This document shows positions 58,971 to 64,000 of a DNA stretch of 64,000 bases, piece by piece (positions within the stretch are counted from its first letter, which is position 1; every line of letters begins with the position of its first letter). Source of the DNA: CAYSEQ01 sp964430475 (lineage in GTDB: Bacteria; Patescibacteriota; Microgenomatia; UBA8517); the NCBI GenBank assembly GCA_964430475.1, contig CAYSEQ010000003.1, positions 1 to 64,000 of the forward strand, in the 5' to 3' direction. The notes beneath the pieces were generated by a model that saw nothing but the letters and a program-made list of their open reading frames with translations, ran no database searches and was not told the DNA's origin. The translations under genes and the position numbers were made by a program.

Positions 58971-59591
58971 TCAAAGAATACTTAGTTGTTCACCTTCTGT
59001 TTTAACCTTCCTATTGACTTCAGCGATGATCTTTGACAGTTTCTTAAAATCTTCGAAAAGCTGCTCTTTTATTTCAACGTTCCTTAAACCTGCTGCTGGG
59101 TGATACATGGGTACTATTACCAACTTTCTACCCTGCCAATTTATTTCAAATTTTTTACCATGAACATCAGATATTCTAGAACCTGGCAGGAACTTTCCCA
59201 TTGAAAATCTCCCTAGGGTAACAATGATCTTAGGACCCACTGTCTTAATAATCTCGTCAAGATAGGGTTGAAAGGCTCTTATCTCGTCGAGTTCTGGATC
59301 TCGGTTCCCCGGAGGCCTATAGTGAACAACGTTTGTGATATAAATTTCCTCTCTTCTAATTCCAATTCCAGAAAGAAGTTGATTCAAAAACGCTCCTGCA
59401 TTTCCGACAAAGGGTTCCCCTTTTTTGTCTTCCCAAAAACCCGGCCCTTCTCCAATAAACATAATATCTGCATCTGGATTCCCAACACCAAAGACTAAAT
59501 TTGTCGCATTTTCTCTCAAAGGAAGATTTTTGTCTTTCTCCATCCTGTTTCTAAGTGCTTCAAGAATTTTCACTTTTTCTCTAACATCCAT
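58971..59591 (-). CDS. Uracil-DNA glycosylase, family 4 type, without iron-sulfur Cys
   Basis: Removes uracil from DNA. Motif 1 FIGEGPGFWEDKKGEPFVGN near residue 45 and motif 2 MYHPAAGLRN near 161 (catalytic His) are those of family 4. Family 4 proteins normally carry four Cys that hold a 4Fe-4S cluster, two before motif 1 and two in the middle (typically V-x-C-R-P-P-x-N-R ... C). Here the first pair is missing and the middle reads VVHYRPPGNRDPELDEIRAF; the whole 206-residue protein contains no Cys. The core fold seems complete. Twenty-five bases follow the Lon-like gene. Confidence 0.88.
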   Translation of the reverse strand: MDVREKVKILEALRNRMEKDKNLPLRENATNLVFGVGNPDADIMFIGEGPGFWEDKKGEPFVGNAGAFLNQLLSGIGIRREEIYITNVVHYRPPGNRDPELDEIRAFQPYLDEIIKTVGPKIIVTLGRFSMGKFLPGSRISDVHGKKFEINWQGRKLVIVPMYHPAAGLRNVEIKEQLFEDFKKLSKIIAEVNRKVKTEGEQLSIL

Positions 59592-59616
59592 AAAAAGTCC
59601 TCTAGAAAAATGCTTA

Positions 59617-60666
59617 TTAGCTCTGACTCATAAACTCCTTCAAATTATCAGGCGTAATTTTAAAATTTTGTCCTTGGCCTAATACTATCTTTTTAGCGAC
59701 CTTTCTCACAATTTTCTCAATAGTCCTCTCCAATGTCCTCATACCAGCATCAAATCCTAACGGCCTAACAATTAACGGCCAAGTGGATTCATCGATAACC
59801 AAAGACTCCCTTGGAACTCCTGCCTGATAAAGGATCTTTGGGAGCATATAGTCTTTTGCTATCGTTATTTTTTCTTCATCGGTATACGAAGGCATCTTTA
59901 TTGGTTCTAGTCTGTCCATCACGGCTGTTGAGATATTATGTGTGTTATTCGCAGTGGCTATAAACAACACCTCGGATAGATCAAAGGGGTAATCAATATA
60001 GTGATCGACAAACGACTTGTTTTGTTTAGGGTCTAGAAGTTCCACCAAAACGCCCATGATTGAAGATCTTCCTTGCTCAGTTACCCGATCAATCTCATCA
60101 AGCAAAATCACACAGTTTTTTGATCCTGTGGTTCTTAGGGCCTTGATAATCTTCCCAGGTTCTGCTTCGGGGTAAAGTCTTGATTGTCCACGCAGATCCA
60201 AAGGATCACCCATACCACCAAAGGGGATTCTTGCAAAATTCCTTCCCATAGCCTCAGCGATCGAGGAGGCTATGGTTGTTTTTCCAGTACCAACCAATCC
60301 TACAAAACACAAGATAGGGGCACGGAGCACATCTTCTCCTTCACCTCTTTCTCTTTTTAACTTCATAACAGAAATATACTCAATAATCCTATCTTTTATC
60401 TCGGCCAAACCATAATGGTTTTTATCTAAAATTTCTCTAGCTCTTTCCAAATCAAGGACATCTTCGGTTCTTTTGTTCCAGGGCAAAGAAATTACCCATT
60501 CTATATATTTATTTATCCTATCAAATTCAGGTAAAAATGTAGGGGATTCGACTAAAAAACTCAGTTGCTCGAGCCTATTTAAAATCCTCTTTTTTAGTTC
60601 TTCAGGGATTTCTGCCTGTTCGGTTAATTGAGAAGATTTTGCTAAACTCTCAGATATTTTTGACAT
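59617..60666 (-). CDS. Lon-type AAA+ ATPase without protease domain
   Basis: 349 residues that match only the middle of Lon protease. A short helical N-terminus (ELKKRILNRLEQLSFLVESP), the WVISLPWNKRTED stretch, ILDKNHYGLAEIKDRIIEYI, Walker A FVGLVGTGKTTIASSIAEAM near residue 125 and Walker B CVILLDEIDRVTEQGRSSIM near 187, sensor region VLFIATANNTHNISTAVMDR and the C-terminal lid GFDAGMRTLERTIEKIVRKV. The family's N-terminal substrate domain and the C-terminal Ser-Lys protease domain are absent; the next gene starts 25 bases downstream and is unrelated. It might unfold proteins or assist a protease encoded elsewhere. Confidence 0.85.
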   Translation of the reverse strand: MSKISESLAKSSQLTEQAEIPEELKKRILNRLEQLSFLVESPTFLPEFDRINKYIEWVISLPWNKRTEDVLDLERAREILDKNHYGLAEIKDRIIEYISVMKLKRERGEGEDVLRAPILCFVGLVGTGKTTIASSIAEAMGRNFARIPFGGMGDPLDLRGQSRLYPEAEPGKIIKALRTTGSKNCVILLDEIDRVTEQGRSSIMGVLVELLDPKQNKSFVDHYIDYPFDLSEVLFIATANNTHNISTAVMDRLEPIKMPSYTDEEKITIAKDYMLPKILYQAGVPRESLVIDESTWPLIVRPLGFDAGMRTLERTIEKIVRKVAKKIVLGQGQNFKITPDNLKEFMSQS

Positions 60667-60729
60667 AGGGACTTACTTTAACTTTATCACAAATCCTAAA
60701 AGTATATTATCTCTAAAGTTCTACAAAAG

Positions 60730-62931
60730 TCACTTCCTTTTAATCTCGCCCAAAAGTCTACTTCGTGGAAAATGAGGCCCGGCAGTGCGTGGTTTTGAGG
60801 AGCTTCTTTTAAAATCTCTGTGTCCTTCTCTTCTTAAACCTCCTTTATGCTTTTTTTGGGCATCAAATCCCGGATCTAAAACCATTGAAAAATTGAGTCT
60901 CCCCAATTCATCAACCTCTTTTAACCTTACCTGTACCTTATCACCAACCTTCAAAATCTCTGAAGGATCCTTTACATATCCTTCACTCATATCAGAAACA
61001 TGAACTAACCCTTCCTTTCCTGGAGCTATTTCAACAAATACCCCAAAAGGCTGAACCCTTTTAACTACACCATCGTAAATCTCACCTGGAACAGGTATCC
61101 TAGTAATCGCTTCAATCCTCCGAATGGCCTCTGTTAGCACCTCATGAGTTGTCCCAGAAACATAAACTGTTCCATCCTCATCAATATCAATTTGGGAGCC
61201 AGTTTCGTTAAGTATTTTCCTAATAGTCTTACCACCGGGACCTATTAGATCTCCTATCTTCTCAGGGTTTATTCGGATGATTTTTATCTTAGGGGCATAC
61301 TTTGAAACACTTTCTCTAGGCTTATCAAGAGTCTTAAGCATCACATCAAGAATTTTCAAACGCGCATCTTTTGCTCTTTCCAAAGCTTCTTTAAGAATAG
61401 GAAGAGTGAGTCTTTGCGTTTTAACATCAAGCTGGAGAGCGGTTATACCCTCCTTACTCCCAGCAACTTTAAAGTCCATATCTCCATTCGCATCTTCAAC
61501 ACCCACGATATCCGTAAGAATCACATGTCTAGCATTCTCCACAACCAAACCCATTGCAATCCCAGCAATCGGAGCTTTTATTGGAACTCCAGCATCCATG
61601 AGAGAAAGCGTTGACCCACATACCGAAGCCATGCTTGTTGAACCATTAGAACTTAATATCTCCGTGACAACACGAATCGTATAAGGAAACTCTTCCTCCT
61701 CAGGAATAACTGGAAGTAATGCCCTCTCTGCTAACGCACCATGTCCTATCTCCCGTCTTGAAGGAAATCCTATCTTACCAGTCTCACCAATTGAATAGGG
61801 AGGCATGGAGTAATGATGGATAAAGCGTTTAGTTTCTTCACCCGCTGCGGTTTCAATAAGTTGTTCAAGTGAAGGAGCTCCCAATGTGACTATACTCAAA
61901 GCTTGTGTCTGACCTCTTTGGAAAATGGCGGATCCGTGAGTTCGCGGAAGAACGGAAACCTGACAAAAAAGTTCTCTTATGTCCTCAGGCTTTCTAGAAT
62001 CAGGTCTTTTCCCCAACAAGATTAGATCCCTGACCCTTTTTTTGAGAAGTTTGTCAAAGAATTTAGCCACCTTTTCTTTCTCATCTTCCTCAAAAGACTC
62101 CACAACACTTCTTCTTAGTTCATCTAGAGCTTCTAGTCCTTCTTCTTTGCTCGCAAGCTGAGGTATTAAATTATCTATACCTTCTGCAAGTTTTTCTACT
62201 TTATTTTGAAGGCTTAAAGGAAAAATTTCCTTTTCAATCTTTTCCTTCTTTGGATTTACTTCACTAGCTAATTCTTTAATAAGAGCAGTAATCTTTTTTG
62301 CTTGTTCTTTGGCAAATTCTATACCCCTTAAAATATCCTCCTCGGGAACCTGAAACGCACCTGCTTCTAACATCAAAATTGCATCTTCTTTAGAAGAGAC
62401 AACAAGATCCAACTTGGAATTCTTAATTTCGGATTCGGTAGGATTAACAATCAGCTCGCTGTCCTTCATTCCAACCCTAACCACCCCCACCGGTCCATCC
62501 CAAGGTATGTTTGAAATAGCTAGAGCAGCGCTTGCAGCAACCGTTGAAATAACATCTGGTGAATTTTCAAGATCCACAGACAAAACAGTAATTATAATCT
62601 GGACTTCCTTTTTATAATCTTCAGGGAAAAGAGGTCTAATCGACCTATCAATTAGCCTAGCGGAAAGAATTTCCTCATCAGTTGGCCTACCCTCCCTTTT
62701 AACCCAACGACTTCCTTTTATTCGACCTCCGGCATAAAGCCTTTCCTGATACTCTACACTCAAGGGAAAATAGCCTAAATCTGTCAGTAAAGGTCTGGAA
62801 ACAACTGTAGCCAAAACCACACTCTCTCCATACGAGGCAAGCACAGCTGAAGTAGCTTGCTGTGCCAGATGACCTGTAGAAATAGTGAGGGTCCTGCCTC
62901 CTAATTCTATAGACTTTTCAATCTTTCTCAT
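60730..62931 (-). CDS. pnp: Polyribonucleotide nucleotidyltransferase (PNPase)
   Basis: 3'-to-5' phosphorolytic exoribonuclease. Two RNase PH cores (first GHLAQQATSAVLASYGESVV; second SVLPRTHGSAIFQRGQTQAL and LSSNGSTSMASVCGSTLSLM), KH domain INPEKIGDLIGPGGKTIRKI near residue 558, and S1 domain VVKRVQPFGVFVEIAPGKEG near 627. 733 residues with a Lys/Arg-rich end. Follows rpsO, as in most bacteria; a long hairpin lies between them. Confidence 0.98.
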   Translation of the reverse strand: MRKIEKSIELGGRTLTISTGHLAQQATSAVLASYGESVVLATVVSRPLLTDLGYFPLSVEYQERLYAGGRIKGSRWVKREGRPTDEEILSARLIDRSIRPLFPEDYKKEVQIIITVLSVDLENSPDVISTVAASAALAISNIPWDGPVGVVRVGMKDSELIVNPTESEIKNSKLDLVVSSKEDAILMLEAGAFQVPEEDILRGIEFAKEQAKKITALIKELASEVNPKKEKIEKEIFPLSLQNKVEKLAEGIDNLIPQLASKEEGLEALDELRRSVVESFEEDEKEKVAKFFDKLLKKRVRDLILLGKRPDSRKPEDIRELFCQVSVLPRTHGSAIFQRGQTQALSIVTLGAPSLEQLIETAAGEETKRFIHHYSMPPYSIGETGKIGFPSRREIGHGALAERALLPVIPEEEEFPYTIRVVTEILSSNGSTSMASVCGSTLSLMDAGVPIKAPIAGIAMGLVVENARHVILTDIVGVEDANGDMDFKVAGSKEGITALQLDVKTQRLTLPILKEALERAKDARLKILDVMLKTLDKPRESVSKYAPKIKIIRINPEKIGDLIGPGGKTIRKILNETGSQIDIDEDGTVYVSGTTHEVLTEAIRRIEAITRIPVPGEIYDGVVKRVQPFGVFVEIAPGKEGLVHVSDMSEGYVKDPSEILKVGDKVQVRLKEVDELGRLNFSMVLDPGFDAQKKHKGGLRREGHRDFKRSSSKPRTAGPHFPRSRLLGEIKRK

Positions 62932-62983
62932 CTTTAGTTTTTAGCCTTAAATCAAATACCTACAAAAGGTAATATTTAAACTT

Positions 62984-63036
62984 GGATAGGCTTCTTCAAG
63001 CTAGGCGAATTTGAACTTCCCTTTGAAGAACCATCC
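62984..63036 (-). promoter_or_regulatory. long hairpin between rpsO and pnp
   Basis: On the minus strand GGATGGTTCTTCAA pairs with TTGAAGAAGCCTATCC (14 pairs with two single-base bulges) around a 23-base loop. Such hairpins in the rpsO-pnp gap of E. coli are RNase III sites through which PNPase controls its own mRNA; a comparable role is inferred. Confidence 0.5.
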
Positions 63037-63072
63037 TTACTTAAATTCTTTTTTTCACCAAATCACCTGAAG

Positions 63073-63342
63073 CTATTTCTCTAAACTAAGTTTTTTTATC
63101 AAATTAGTATAGCGTTCCTCGCTTTGTTCTTTAAGATAATTTAATAATCTTCTCCTTTTCGCCACCATACTTAAAAGTCCTCTTCTTGAATGAAAGTCCT
63201 TCTTATGTTCCTTTAGGTGCTTTACTAGTTTATCTATCTGAGCTGTGAGAAGCGCAATTTGCACCTCAGGAGAACCTGTGTCACCCTTCTCACGGGCAAA
63301 ATCTCTAATAATTTTTTGTTTCTCCTCTTTAGTTAATGCCAT
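63073..63342 (-). CDS. rpsO: 30S ribosomal protein S15
   Basis: Binds 16S helix 22 early in 30S platform assembly. KEEKQKIIRDFAREKGDTGS, PEVQIALLTAQIDKLVKHLK and KDFHSRRGLLSMVAKRRRLL are diagnostic. 89 residues. The 111-base leader upstream holds two small hairpins (ACCTAA/TTAGGT and TAGCG/CGCTA) that could serve S15 autoregulation. Confidence 0.97.
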   Translation of the reverse strand: MALTKEEKQKIIRDFAREKGDTGSPEVQIALLTAQIDKLVKHLKEHKKDFHSRRGLLSMVAKRRRLLNYLKEQSEERYTNLIKKLSLEK

Positions 63343-63453
63343 TTAGTAAAAGACTAAGTATAGCGGACAATCGCTAAACCTGGTCTTTAACCTAAGTTTT
63401 AGGTAATGATAACACTTTTGCATTAAAAATCAAAATCCAAATAATTTAAATTT

Positions 63454-64000
63454 TTAGCTAATCGATGTGCCCTTGTAAATTTTGGGCTGAAGCCACTCTT
63501 CAGGAGGCTTTTGAGATTCATCTTTCTTACTAGAATCCACGCCTAGCCCTTCTTGGGTTTCTTCTTCTTGTGGTTTTTCTTCCTCTTTTTTTAAAAAAGC
63601 ATCCCTCTTCTTTATCTCCAAGGGAGGGGTAAAATGTAAAGTCGGAGGCATTTGTGGTAAACCTGAAACAAGGGGGTAAGTTTGCAGGGAAGGAGAGGCA
63701 AGTAGTCTTTTTCCACCCAAGCGCAGGAGTTCAGAAACAAGGGCAAATGTTTCTGCAGAAGTCTGGGGAGAAGTAAAGGTCTCAGTGGCAAATTCGATTC
63801 CCATTAAGAGGTTTGTTGATATATCCTCATCAAGTCTTAAGTTACTTTGCTTGATAATACCAGCCACCACCTCTGAAATAGATGGCGCGGGTCTTGAAAA
63901 AGAAGCGTAGCTTTTTCTTCTTGAAAATTGGATATCCTTAGTCCCAATATGGAGAATATTTGAAGGATTTAATTGTCCTGAAAAAAGGGAAGGGAAATCT
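63454..64000 (-). CDS. DHH family phosphoesterase (NrnA-like), C-terminal part
   Basis: The frame is open to the end of the window, so the N-terminus is missing (at least 182 residues seen). The stretch APSISEVVAGIIKQSNLRLD, ISTNLLMGIEFATETFTSPQ and TSAETFALVSELLRLGGKRL fits the end of the DHH domain of nanoRNase/pAp-phosphatase type proteins (pattern: S-E-x-V ... LL-x-GI ... T-x-x-F ... ETF ... ELL-x-x-G). The catalytic DHH motif would lie outside the window. The tail is Pro/Glu/Lys-rich (EEEKPQEEETQEGLG). The nrnA-rpsO-pnp order is common in bacteria and supports the call. Confidence 0.6.
   Translation of the reverse strand, partial: DFPSLFSGQLNPSNILHIGTKDIQFSRRKSYASFSRPAPSISEVVAGIIKQSNLRLDEDISTNLLMGIEFATETFTSPQTSAETFALVSELLRLGGKRLLASPSLQTYPLVSGLPQMPPTLHFTPPLEIKKRDAFLKKEEEKPQEEETQEGLGVDSSKKDESQKPPEEWLQPKIYKGTSIS

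Overview
The window looks like a chromosomal piece from a Candidate Phyla Radiation (Patescibacteria) bacterium, most probably of the Microgenomates type. This is an inference from gene content. The ribosomal-protein cluster is nearly complete but has no L30 gene: rpsE and rplO are four bases apart exactly where rpmD normally sits. Several housekeeping proteins are trimmed (AlaRS without its C-terminal domain, L2 without its N-terminus, a Lon-type ATPase without a protease domain). Isoprenoids are made by mevalonate-type enzymes, and DNA is AT-rich with very short gaps. The standard bacterial code is used: TGA, TAA and TAG all end genes.

Layout. (1) 1-1.9 kb: recA-recX. (2) 1.9-8.3 kb: an accessory block of small, membrane-anchored or secreted proteins, an HNH protein and a tRNA-Pro(GGG). 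Four of its genes carry a single disabling lesion: in-frame TAA twice, in-frame TGA once, one frameshift. (3) 8.3-11.2 kb: cutA, a tiny basic protein, a zinc-type ABC transporter pair (znuB, znuC) and a short anchored protein. (4) 11.2-16 kb: an isoprenoid operon, read leftwards: Cys-rich protein, mevalonate-(di)phosphate decarboxylase, isopentenyl phosphate kinase, polyprenyl diphosphate synthase and undecaprenyl diphosphate synthase with an extra C-terminal domain. (5) 16-31.8 kb: the S10-spc-alpha cluster from rplC to rpsI on the minus strand, with secY, adk, map, infA and rpoA. (6) 32-33.6 kb: two plus-strand genes (one DUF763) inserted between rplC and rpsJ. (7) 33.6-38.6 kb: rpsL-rpsG-fusA-tuf-rpsJ. 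(8) 39-46.1 kb: rpoB-rpoC, flanked on both sides by AT-rich low-complexity repeats. (9) 46.7-56.7 kb: envelope and division genes (mltG, ruvX, sortase, a large actin-fold/baseplate-J-like membrane protein, alaS, a RodZ-like protein, ftsK). (10) 56.8-64 kb: a decayed gene, then an RNA/DNA maintenance group (RNase J, Cys-less family-4-type uracil-DNA glycosylase, Lon-type AAA+ ATPase, PNPase, S15, partial DHH phosphoesterase).

Three patterns stand out. First, the predicted promoters of tuf, rpoB, rplC and rpsL are all followed, within a few bases of the expected start point, by a compact stem-loop. In a cell with RNase J (a 5'-to-3' exonuclease) and PNPase this suggests 5'-end protection or attenuation of the most expressed operons. 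Second, the decarboxylase and isopentenyl phosphate kinase are adjacent, pointing to the alternative mevalonate route through isopentenyl phosphate. Third, disabling mutations are confined to accessory genes while about 50 kb of core genes full of homopolymers remain open, so the lesions are more likely real decay than consensus error.
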